From: JBBQSU01 sp038234815 | Lineage (GTDB): Bacteria; Planctomycetota; Phycisphaerae; Tepidisphaerales; Tepidisphaeraceae | Direction of reading: 5' to 3' | Assembly (NCBI GenBank): GCA_038234815.1 | Contig: JBBQSU010000119.1 | Span: 1 to 10,475 of the forward strand | Length of the DNA: 10,475 bases | Shown here: positions 1-5,695 of the stretch, piece by piece | Position numbering within the stretch: position 1 is the first letter of the stretch | How the letters are laid out: each line of letters opens with the position of its first letter | The notes under the pieces: model-generated | The model's input: only the letters and a program-made list of their open reading frames with translations | What the model was told of the DNA's origin: nothing | The model's database searches: none | Made by a program: the position numbers and the translations under genes

Positions 1-23
1 ATATTCCCTGTCGCATAAACCGA

Positions 24-512
24 GTGGAAAAGAATCCCTTGCAACCACCGCTTCTTTATGGTGAGCACAAGCTGACGATCGATGAGAAGAACCGTTTGCT
101 CATCCCGTCACAAGTCCGCAAGGCAATTGTTCCCGAGGTTCATGGCGAGGCACTTTTTTTGGTTGTCGGGAAGAACAGCAAATTGTGGGCTTACCCCGAG
201 CGGTATTACCAGGAGGTAGTAGCCAGCAAGACCAGCGACGAAGTGTTGCCCGACGAGGTGGACCTCGAATTCGATCAACTGAACTTCGCGTTGGCCGACA
301 AAGTTGACTGGGACAAGCAAGGCCGGGTGGTGTTGCCTCAGGCGATGTTGGATGAGACGAAGTTGCACAAGGAAATTACATTGATCGGGGCAAGAAACCA
401 TTTGGAACTGTGGAACCGGGCCGACTGGGAAGCCCGACGCTCGCAGCTTGTCGCCAAGCGCATCGAAATCGAATCAAAGATGAAGAACCGTTCGGGCGCA
501 GGGCAGGTATAA
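24..512 (+). CDS. mraZ: MraZ, dcw-cluster transcriptional regulator (AbrB/SpoVT-like)
   Basis: MraZ is a DNA-binding regulator of the division and cell wall cluster and is normally its first gene. The protein has the duplicated MraZ layout: YGEHKLTIDEKNRLLIPSQVR near residues 12-32 and DKVDWDKQGRVVLPQAM near 92-108. Each half carries the family's DxxxR signature (D20-R24 and D97-R101). The length of 162 aa is close to the usual 140-155, with a slightly long C-terminal tail rich in Arg and Lys. The start is uncertain: GTG at 24 is used here, TTG at 39 would also fit the family N-terminus, and the frame stays open to the window edge. No clear SD is visible in the 23 bases upstream. The MraZ-binding repeats normally found before mraZ lie outside the window. 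The next gene, rsmH, is the expected neighbour but sits unusually far away. Confidence 0.9.
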   Translation: MEKNPLQPPLLYGEHKLTIDEKNRLLIPSQVRKAIVPEVHGEALFLVVGKNSKLWAYPERYYQEVVASKTSDEVLPDEVDLEFDQLNFALADKVDWDKQGRVVLPQAMLDETKLHKEITLIGARNHLELWNRADWEARRSQLVAKRIEIESKMKNRSGAGQV

Positions 513-947
513 CGCCGGGCGGATGAAAGAGTCACTTCCAGGGAAGGAAGGGCTTTCAAGAGTTTTGGGAAATAGAAGAACTCGTTTTGGAGTGTCACGG
601 TCGAGGCTTGCAGACACACCAGCAAGGATGCTGGGTAGATGCAAGACCCTGTCGAGAAGGCATGGATGCTGTTATTTCTCGGACCCGGGATGCCTGTCGT
701 CCAATTCCGCTCGTAACGGAAGTGGGCGATTCAGGTAAGCCAAAGGCTCGTGACCAGGCTGAAAAAACCATCGACCACGCCTTTGGATGAGGCACGCGTG
801 TCGGGTGGCACTTCAGCAGGATGTTTGCTTTCGCGGGCTTCGGACGTCTGATCGCGACCGCCGGATCGAGGGATCGAAGGCGTGCGACCAGTCGCCTGAG
901 TCAGTGAAAGTTGTTGCACCTTCATCGGCTGCAACCGTGTTGTAACT

Positions 948-961
948 TGCCCGAAAGGGCA
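948..961 (+). other. GAAA-tetraloop hairpin in the mraZ-rsmH spacer
   Basis: TGCCC, then GAAA, then GGGCA forms a perfect 5-bp stem capped by a GNRA-type tetraloop. This loop class is common in structured RNA. It lies just upstream of two further hairpins (993-1018 and 1019-1034), which supports the idea that the strand is transcribed and folded. The pairing is seen directly; an RNA role is inferred. Confidence 0.45.
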
Positions 962-992
962 TGCGGATCGTGGAGCATTCTCATGGACGGGA

Positions 993-1018
993 ACGTCGTT
1001 GGTTGCAACCATCGACGT
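993..1018. repeat. 26-bp near-perfect palindrome with a GGTTGCAACC core
   Basis: Reading outward from the centre, 12 of 13 base pairs are symmetric. The arms are ACGTCG (993-998) and CGACGT (1013-1018), the core is the perfect decamer GGTTGCAACC (1001-1010), and the single mismatch is 999/1012. As DNA, this is the shape of an operator for a dimeric regulator. As RNA, it would form a long stem with a UGCA loop. Related GTTGCA/TGCAAC/GTTGTAAC pieces occur upstream at 913-918, 930-935 and 939-946. Confidence 0.5.
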
Positions 1019-1034
1019 GGGTCACGGAGGACCC
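1019..1034 (+). other. Short hairpin directly abutting the 26-bp palindrome
   Basis: GGGTC (1019-1023) pairs with GACCC (1030-1034) around the six-base loop ACGGAG. It begins at the base after the preceding dyad ends, so the two stems could stack coaxially in RNA. The loop contains a purine-rich GGAG, but no start codon at SD distance opens a credible reading frame. Confidence 0.35.
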
Positions 1035-1112
1035 TGCTTCACGCCTGCCACCGGCCCAATTCCTCGTTATCGGACGGCGACCATCTTAGCTCGCTAATGC
1101 GCCCTCGCTATC

Positions 1113-1140
1113 GGGGTATCCCCCAATGTTAACATTTTTT
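1113..1140 (+). terminator. Possible weak terminator or regulatory dyad (GGGG-TAT-CCCC, AATGTTAACATT, T6)
   Basis: A GGGG/CCCC stem with a three-base loop (1113-1123) is followed by the perfect 12-bp palindrome AATGTTAACATT (1125-1136), running into six T (1135-1140). This could end a transcript coming from the mraZ side. The stem next to the T tract is AT-rich and only four pairs long if a TTAA loop forms, so it would be a poor intrinsic terminator. A protein-binding dyad is the alternative. Confidence 0.25.
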
Positions 1141-1172
1141 CCACACCCTACCCACACCTCAGCCTCAAGGCA

Positions 1173-1211
1173 CGAACATCTCCCGAACATTATCGCCCAT
1201 GATCGTATAAA
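1173..1211 (+). promoter_or_regulatory. Possible rsmH promoter: -10-like TATAAA with two CGAACAT direct repeats
   Basis: TATAAA at 1206-1211 resembles a sigma-70 -10 box and lies in the AT-richest part of the spacer, about 115 bases before the rsmH start. No good -35 is found at 16-18 bp upstream. Instead there are two identical CGAACAT heptamers, at 1173-1179 and 1184-1190, spaced 11 bp start to start. That is about one helical turn and suggests an activator-type site. The call is weak and positional. Confidence 0.22.
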
Positions 1212-1326
1212 TTACAAGCAAATTCGCGTTTTTTTTCTTTTGGAGACTCCTTCCATCAGTCTACGCCAATAGCCTTAGAAATTTCGACGCCTAGACATCC
1301 TGCGCGAATCGTGGACGATTCTGGGA

Positions 1327-2229
1327 ATGGAAGTCCCCCCCGCCGGCCATGAACCGGTCTTGCTTAATGAAATTCTCGACCTGTTCGCGCTGGCGCCGGG
1401 CAGGGTCATCGTCGATTGCACCCTTGGCCGGGCAGGCCATGCGCGCGAGATTGCCCAGCGACTTGGGCCGACGGGCCTGCTCATCGGGCTGGACGCCGAT
1501 CCGCGGAACCTGGCCTACGCTAACACACGCTTCGAGGGCCTCCCTTGCCCGGTGCGCCTTTTTCACGCCAACTTCGCCGAACTCGATGAGGTGCTAAACC
1601 TGGTGGGAGTGAAAACGGTCGACGGCATTCTCGCCGACCTCGGGCTTTCCACCAATCAGCTATTTGACCCCGCTTACGGCCTTTCCTTCGCATCACCCAT
1701 GTCGCTCGATATGCGTATTGATCCGCGTACCTCTGCGACCGCCGCCGATCTGGTCAACACACTCCCCGAGGAGCAACTGGCCAACGTCCTATACGAAATG
1801 GCTCAGGAGCATTATTCCCGAAGAATCGCCAGAAAGATTGTCGAAGCCCGCCGCGGATCGCCGATTAAAACTACGGATCGACTGGCCGAGCTTGTGCGTT
1901 CGGCCATTCCATCGCGGGGCGGCCCCCCGGAAAGAATCGATCCCGCCACCAAGACCTTCATGGCCCTGCGAATGGCTGTGAACCAGGAGATGGAAAATCT
2001 CCAGAGCCTGCTGAACCACGCCCCCGCGCGGCTCAAAAAGGGCGGCCGACTGGCGGTGATCAGCTTTCACTCGATGGAAGATCGACCGGTTAAGCAGGCG
2101 TTTCGGTCGGCGGAGCAGACCGGGCTAATGACACTCGTCAATAAGAAGCCCGTCACGCCGTCGGAATCCGAAATGTTTGCCAACCCAAGATCCCGATCCG
2201 CGAAACTCCGCGTGGCGGAGAAGACCTAG
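1327..2229 (+). CDS. rsmH: 16S rRNA (cytosine(1402)-N(4))-methyltransferase RsmH (MraW)
   Basis: RsmH transfers a methyl group from S-adenosylmethionine to N4 of C1402 in the 16S rRNA decoding site and acts in the cytoplasm. Family motifs occur in order across the full 300 aa. They are GHEPVLLNEI (7-16), the SAM-binding DCTLGRAGHA (30-39), the acidic GLDADP (54-59), LADLGLSTNQLFDPAYGLSF (102-121), MRIDP (129-133), DPATKTFMALRMAVNQE (205-221), GGRLAVISFHSMEDRPVK (239-256) and NPRSRSAKLRVAEK (286-299). The length matches the family. ATG at 1327 is the only standard start in frame after the stop codon at 1276. The SD is weak: only CTGGGA sits just before the start, and it is too close. Together with mraZ this marks the dcw cluster. 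Possible transcription start signals lie near 1206. Confidence 0.97.
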   Translation: MEVPPAGHEPVLLNEILDLFALAPGRVIVDCTLGRAGHAREIAQRLGPTGLLIGLDADPRNLAYANTRFEGLPCPVRLFHANFAELDEVLNLVGVKTVDGILADLGLSTNQLFDPAYGLSFASPMSLDMRIDPRTSATAADLVNTLPEEQLANVLYEMAQEHYSRRIARKIVEARRGSPIKTTDRLAELVRSAIPSRGGPPERIDPATKTFMALRMAVNQEMENLQSLLNHAPARLKKGGRLAVISFHSMEDRPVKQAFRSAEQTGLMTLVNKKPVTPSESEMFANPRSRSAKLRVAEKT

Positions 2230-2249
2230 CGGCCTGATTTGCGTTCTTA

Positions 2250-2282
2250 GCTGGATGCTGAAAGGATTTCAGCATAACCAGC
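2250..2282 (+). promoter_or_regulatory. Strong intergenic hairpin between rsmH and the LysM gene
   Basis: ATGCTGAAA (2255-2263), GGA loop (2264-2266) and TTTCAGCAT (2267-2275) form a perfect 9-bp stem. GCTGG just outside (2250-2254) pairs with CCAGC (2278-2282) across a two-base AA bulge, giving 14 bp in total. It starts 21 bases after the rsmH stop and ends 42 bases before the LysM start. No T tract follows, so it is not a classical intrinsic terminator. An mRNA-stability element, attenuator or protein-binding dyad would fit. Confidence 0.6.
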
Positions 2283-2324
2283 GGATGCGCGGAGCCGGCC
2301 ACTAACAACCATCCCGGTGGCATT

Positions 2325-3233
2325 ATGACCCGCGAAACGAAAATCGGCCTGCTGGTCGGACTGGCGTTCATCATTGTGATCGGCATCCTGCTGTCGGATC
2401 ACCTTTCCAGCACAAACGAACCGCCACAGGCACAGTTATCGTCGGCGGGTGACACCGTGCGCCAGGGAGTGGGATTGCCCGCCAATCCTACCCCACAACC
2501 GCCGATTACCCTTGTGCCACCCGTGCAAGTCGCACCGACCCAACCCGTACCCACGCGCGAAGAACTGACCCGCCCCCTGCCCTCACCGGTTGCTCAGGTC
2601 AATCCGGCCACCGACACGGCGACGATTCGCCCGCAGGCGATCGATCCGCAACTTCGCCACATCGCCGAGCAATTCAAAAACGAACTTGAACCGGTCGCTC
2701 CAGCCGGTAGCCGAGGTGAAGTCGCTGCTCTTACTCCCGCCCCGCAGATCCCAGCAACGGGGTTTTTGAGTCCGGTCAACGCTGCGGCCACGCACGAATA
2801 TAAAGTCGTCGAAGGAGACAGCGTGTCACGTCTGGCGGCCAAGTTCCTGGGTGCCAGCACCAAAACGACTCGCCAGGCCATCATTGACGCCAATCCTTCG
2901 CTCAAGGCCGATCCGAACAGAATTATCGTCGGTCGAACTTACATTATCCCCGCCACTGCATCGACCGTCGCCCGGCCCGCAGAGACTACGGTCATATTGC
3001 CGACGCCAGCGACTGTGCAAAAACCGAGGCAGACGCCCAGTAGTTCGCCGGAGTATTGGTACACCGTCAAAGACAACGACAACCTTTGGCGAATCGCTTA
3101 CGAGCAACTCGGAAACGGCAACGCCTGGACCGCCATTAAAGAACTCAATGTCGATGCGCTAAAAGGCGGCGACACCGTTCATCCGAACATGCGTCTGAAA
3201 TTGCCCGCCAAGCCACTCGCGTCAGCGCGGTAG
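2325..3233 (+). CDS. Membrane-anchored protein with two LysM peptidoglycan-binding domains
   Basis: The protein (302 aa) has a short cytoplasmic start, one hydrophobic helix at about residues 7-23 (signal anchor, no lipobox), and a long Pro/Thr/Gln-rich linker at about 31-155. Two LysM domains follow: about 159-209 (VVEGDSVSRLAAKFLG to GRTYIIP) and about 244-294 (YTVKDNDNLWRIAYEQLG to MRLKLP). LysM domains bind N-acetylglucosamine-containing glycans such as peptidoglycan, so it probably ties the membrane to the cell wall. No catalytic domain is visible. The start ATG at 2325 has GGTGG four bases upstream. It sits directly after rsmH, where other bacteria usually have ftsL, and a small FtsL-like gene follows 59 bp later. 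Transcription with rsmH is likely, possibly modulated by the hairpin at 2250-2282. Its molecular role beyond wall binding is unknown. Confidence 0.85.
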   Translation: MTRETKIGLLVGLAFIIVIGILLSDHLSSTNEPPQAQLSSAGDTVRQGVGLPANPTPQPPITLVPPVQVAPTQPVPTREELTRPLPSPVAQVNPATDTATIRPQAIDPQLRHIAEQFKNELEPVAPAGSRGEVAALTPAPQIPATGFLSPVNAAATHEYKVVEGDSVSRLAAKFLGASTKTTRQAIIDANPSLKADPNRIIVGRTYIIPATASTVARPAETTVILPTPATVQKPRQTPSSSPEYWYTVKDNDNLWRIAYEQLGNGNAWTAIKELNVDALKGGDTVHPNMRLKLPAKPLASAR

Positions 3234-3273
3234 CGATCGGCGCTTGAACTCCAACGATGACTGATATTGCCTG

Positions 3274-3289
3274 AGGAAATGGGTTTCCT
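3274..3289 (+). promoter_or_regulatory. Hairpin that covers the SD of the FtsL-like gene
   Basis: AGGAAA (3274-3279) pairs perfectly with TTTCCT (3284-3289) around the loop TGGG. The 5' arm contains the only purine-rich SD candidate (GAGGAAA, 3273-3279), and the stem ends three bases before the ATG at 3293. If it forms in RNA it would mask the ribosome binding site. The SD-to-start distance is long when unfolded and becomes short when folded. Confidence 0.4.
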
Positions 3290-3292
3290 GCC

Positions 3293-3640
3293 ATGATTAA
3301 GCTGATTCTTTGCCTGGTCTCGAGCATCGTCATTGCGGCCTGCGTACTGCAACTCCGCCAGCAGCGGATCAACATGAATTACGAGTCCAACCGCCTCCAC
3401 GACCAGCTTGAAGCTGGCCAAGCCCGGCTATGGAATCAGCAGCTGCAAATCGCCGTCTGCACCGCCCCCAATGCCATCACCGAAACCGTCGGCCACCACG
3501 ATCTTAAAATGGCCTCGCCGGCCTTGGGACAAACGGTAACGCAAAATTGGGTGCTATCCAGCCGGGCAGTTTCGCCCACTCGGCCTACCGGGCAGCCCGT
3601 CACCAGCGGGCGCGGCCCTCGCCGGTTAGCAAACCGGTAA
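3293..3640 (+). CDS. Small FtsL-like membrane/coiled-coil protein
   Basis: The protein is 115 aa. It starts with a very short N-terminus and one hydrophobic helix (about 2-19), then a coiled-coil-like stretch (about 20-55, rich in Gln, Leu and Asn). TAPNAI (57-62) follows, in the place where FtsL proteins have a conserved Ser-Pro-x-x-Ile segment. This bitopic layout, the size and the position downstream of rsmH fit FtsL, which bridges FtsB/FtsQ and the division synthase FtsW-FtsI in model bacteria. FtsL sequences diverge greatly, so this rests on shape and context. The last 40 residues are Pro/Thr/Arg-rich, do not look folded and overlap an imperfect DNA repeat, so the natural C-terminus may have shifted. 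No ftsI gene follows: the stop at 3640 lies 10 bp from the convergent RNase gene. Confidence 0.6.
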   Translation: MIKLILCLVSSIVIAACVLQLRQQRINMNYESNRLHDQLEAGQARLWNQQLQIAVCTAPNAITETVGHHDLKMASPALGQTVTQNWVLSSRAVSPTRPTGQPVTSGRGPRRLANR

Positions 3641-3647
3641 CGCAAAA
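3511..3647. repeat. Imperfect direct repeat of about 35 bp, about 100 bp apart
   Basis: Copy 1 (3511-3546) and copy 2 (3614-3647) share GGCC(C)TCGCCGG at the left and CAAAC(C)GGTAACGCAAAA at the right. The longest exact block is CGGTAACGCAAAA (3534-3546 and 3635-3647), offset by exactly 101 bp. Both cover the 3' end of the FtsL-like gene, and copy 2 runs past its stop codon towards the convergent gene. The two copies encode similar peptides (TVTQN and PVTQN) but in different frames. Confidence 0.5.
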
Positions 3648-3650
3648 CGG

Positions 3651-5042
3651 TCAAACTACCACGGACGTATCAATCGCGGGAACGATCGCGCGGCCTACCC
3701 CTGCGCCGGTGAGGCGGGCGGCGAATCCTTCTGCGGATTCCACTTCTCCATGGACAACAAACGCGGTGGTCGTTGCGGCAAGGGTGGGCTGAAGGAACCG
3801 CAGCAGTTCCTCACCGTCGGCATGGGCACTGAGGCCGTGGATCGTCTGGATTCGGCATTTCACGTCGTACCATCGGTCGAGAATGCGCACGCGCTTCTGG
3901 CTGTCCTGAAGCCTGCGGCCCAGCGTATTAGGAGTGGTCCAACCGACGAAGATCACTAAATCGTCCTGTCGTTCGATGCTGACCTTCAGGTGGTGCAGCA
4001 CCCGGCCAAATTCGCAGGTCGGGCTGGACGCGATAATGACACAAGGCCCCTGCTGCGAGTTGATCTTGCGGCTGTCCTGCGAACTGACAGCAAACGTGAC
4101 CCGCGCCAGGCCGAACAGGTCGTGCCCGGCCAGCATGTTTTTCGTTTCGTCGTCGTAATATTCGGGGAAGTCGCTGTGAATCTTGCTGACTTCGACACCC
4201 ATCGGGCTGTCTACAAAGACCGGGATCGCGGGAATTTTGCCCTCGCTGATAAACTTCTGCATGTACCAGAGAATCGTCTGCGTGCGGCCGACCGCGAACG
4301 ACGGAACGATCAACCGGCTCTTGCGGGCGATGCAGTCTTTGACGGCCTCAAGCAGTTGCGGCCCCACGTCCGCCATCGGCCCGTGCTTGCGGTCGCCATA
4401 AGTGCTTTCGCTGATGACGTAATCCAACGCACCGGGCAGGGGCGTTGGGTCCTTGAGAATGGGCGTGTTATACCGACCCACGTCGGCAGTGAAAAGCAGC
4501 GTTTTCTGCTTTCCAGCGTCAGTCCACTCAATAAGAACATAGGCAGAACCAAGGATATGTCCGGCATCGAAGAGAGTGAATGCAACGCCGCTGCCCAGAT
4601 CGGTCTTCTGGCCGAGGTTCACCCGTTTGAAATACCGCAGCGCCGCTTGCGCGTCGGCGATAGTGTAAAGCGGCTGCACGGGCTTTGACCCCGGCTCGCG
4701 CGAGCGACGATTCAGATAAGCGGCATCTTCTTGTTGAATTTCAGCCGAATCGAGTAAGACCACCCTGGCAACTGCTGCCGTCCCTGCCGTGCAGTAGATC
4801 GGCCCGTTGAACCCCGAGCGCGTGGCCACGGGCAATTTTCCGCAATGATCGAGATGGCCGTGCGACAGGATAATCGCATCGAGCTTGTTGGTATCCTGCG
4901 GCAACCATTGATTAAAATCTCGCGCGAACTCCCGCGAACCTTGATACATCCCAAGGTCCAGCAAAAGACGCTTGCCGTTGACTTCCAAAAGATGACACGA
5001 TCCGGTCACCGTGCGATCGGCACCACAAAACTGAATGCGCAT
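3651..5042 (-). CDS. MBL-fold/beta-CASP RNA-processing nuclease (YSH1/CPSF73-like, COG1236)
   Basis: This 463-aa protein belongs to the metallo-beta-lactamase enzymes with a beta-CASP insert, zinc-dependent nucleases mostly acting on RNA. The zinc ligands are all visible: HGHLDH (61-66), H162 in DAGHILGS, D187 in TADVGR and H431 in VVHGE. The beta-CASP motifs follow: SESTYGDRKH (motif A, near 211-220), FVDSPMG (276-282) and GLSAHAD (403-409, His407). The usual glycine-rich segment before GRVLHHLK appears here as ASSPTCEFGRVLHHLK. The length is typical and the N-terminus (GADRTVTGSCHLLE) is the family's normal start. ATG at 5042 has AAGGA six bases upstream. The gene lies 52 bp after lpoB, so it is probably the last gene of the same operon. 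A role in RNA turnover is likely from the family; the substrate cannot be read from sequence. Confidence 0.93.
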   Translation of the reverse strand: MRIQFCGADRTVTGSCHLLEVNGKRLLLDLGMYQGSREFARDFNQWLPQDTNKLDAIILSHGHLDHCGKLPVATRSGFNGPIYCTAGTAAVARVVLLDSAEIQQEDAAYLNRRSREPGSKPVQPLYTIADAQAALRYFKRVNLGQKTDLGSGVAFTLFDAGHILGSAYVLIEWTDAGKQKTLLFTADVGRYNTPILKDPTPLPGALDYVISESTYGDRKHGPMADVGPQLLEAVKDCIARKSRLIVPSFAVGRTQTILWYMQKFISEGKIPAIPVFVDSPMGVEVSKIHSDFPEYYDDETKNMLAGHDLFGLARVTFAVSSQDSRKINSQQGPCVIIASSPTCEFGRVLHHLKVSIERQDDLVIFVGWTTPNTLGRRLQDSQKRVRILDRWYDVKCRIQTIHGLSAHADGEELLRFLQPTLAATTTAFVVHGEVESAEGFAARLTGAGVGRAIVPAIDTSVVV

Positions 5043-5094
5043 GGATCATCCTTGCCCGGTGACTGGCTTGTCGGGCTGTTCACCCCAGGCTCCG

Positions 5095-5691
5095 TTACCA
5101 GCCGACCGAACTCTTCTTGCCCTGCTTGGTGATCTGCTTCTGATCTTCCCAAACAACACGAGCGCTACGGTCCACTAGCGACATCTGAAACGTGTAGGTC
5201 GTCTGACGCACGTCACCAGCGCGGGCCTTGTCTTCCAGAATTTTGCCAGACAGCGTGAAGTCCGGACGCCCGGTCACCACGGTATTCTTTCGATCTTCGG
5301 CAAAATCGTCGATGCCCTTGGTTTCCTTCGCCAGCGGATCTTCGTCACCGAAGGCTATCGTCCGAACGACCTTGCCCGTCTTGGTCAATGACACGCCGAT
5401 ATTCTTGGTCAGCATATCCGTATCGATCCTCAAGCCCGTGGCGTTCTGAATCTTGCTGATGGCAAAGACCGCCGGCTTGCGGGGAGCATTGTCCAGTGCA
5501 GTGCTCTCCAGCAGCGAGTTGGTCATTTCCATCGCGGCCTTGTTCCAGTCCTGAATGTTAATCTGGTCGAGCGTGACGACCGTGTTCGGCCCGCCGGATT
5601 CGACGTAAACGCTTTTTCCCGAATCACAGCCAACGACGGCTACGCCGAGCAAACCTGAAGCGACGCATGTGAGAACATGATTGGTGTTCAT
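5095..5691 (-). CDS. lpoB: LpoB-type lipoprotein, putative penicillin-binding protein activator
   Basis: In E. coli, LpoB is an outer-membrane lipoprotein that reaches through the periplasm to stimulate the peptidoglycan synthase PBP1b. This 198-aa protein has a signal peptide ending in the lipobox VVGC (Cys22). The domain begins near residue 73 with KPAVFAISKIQNATGLRID, contains FTLSGKI and TYTFQMSLVD, and closes with VVWEDQKQITKQG, all typical of the LpoB fold. The residue after the lipid-carrying Cys is Asp23, which in enterobacteria retains lipoproteins in the inner membrane; whether that rule holds here is unknown. ATG at 5691 is preceded by AGAGGT, whose last bases overlap the upstream ycfL stop codon, so translation is probably coupled. 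The ycfL-lpoB order is the same as in enterobacteria. Confidence 0.85.
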   Translation of the reverse strand: MNTNHVLTCVASGLLGVAVVGCDSGKSVYVESGGPNTVVTLDQINIQDWNKAAMEMTNSLLESTALDNAPRKPAVFAISKIQNATGLRIDTDMLTKNIGVSLTKTGKVVRTIAFGDEDPLAKETKGIDDFAEDRKNTVVTGRPDFTLSGKILEDKARAGDVRQTTYTFQMSLVDRSARVVWEDQKQITKQGKKSSVGW

Positions 5692-5695
5692 AAAT

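Larger units (their letters stand above)
513..1326. other. Long gene-free spacer between mraZ and rsmH, rich in inverted repeats
   Basis: This 814-bp stretch separates two genes that are usually adjacent or overlapping. Short open frames exist on both strands (for example 523-738 and 911-1132 on +, 731-1012 on -). None has a recognisable domain, a convincing SD or protein-like composition, so I do not call them genes. The spacer does hold several inverted repeats: 653-658/676-681, 878-882/893-897, 913-918/930-935, a GAAA-capped hairpin at 948-961, a 26-bp dyad at 993-1018 and a hairpin at 1019-1034. An AT palindrome with a T tract lies at 1125-1140, and the last 190 bases are AT-richer with T runs. 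The likeliest readings are a long leader or structured RNA followed by a promoter for rsmH. I saw no conserved core of RNase P RNA, tmRNA or SRP RNA. Confidence 0.6.

Noticed and set aside
540..1040. Spacer as RNase P RNA, tmRNA or SRP RNA
   Set aside because: I looked for the conserved GAGGAAAGTCCGGGC and ACAGAA cores, a tRNA-like 3' end with CCA, and the SRP GGAAGCA loop, and found none on either strand.
523..1132. Short open frames in the mraZ-rsmH spacer (523-738 and 911-1132 on +, 731-1012 on -)
   Set aside because: They overlap on both strands, lack good SD sites, and have Cys/Arg/Ser-rich translations typical of chance frames.
1144..1160. MraZ-box-like repeats (CCCAC on +, TGGG on -)
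   Set aside because: The G-rich triplets on the minus strand are not spaced as regular TGGGN repeats with 5-base gaps.
1229..1241. T8 plus T4 run as an intrinsic terminator
   Set aside because: No stable GC-rich stem precedes it, and it lies just before rsmH, where a terminator would isolate the gene from the candidate promoter.
3547..3792. Frame continuing past the FtsL-like stop on the + strand
   Set aside because: Most of it is antisense to the nuclease C-terminus and low-complexity; it is kept only as a hint of a possible frameshift at the repeat.
3990..4688. 232-aa open frame on the + strand
   Set aside because: It is antisense to the beta-CASP nuclease, whose motifs are complete, and its translation has no recognisable domain.
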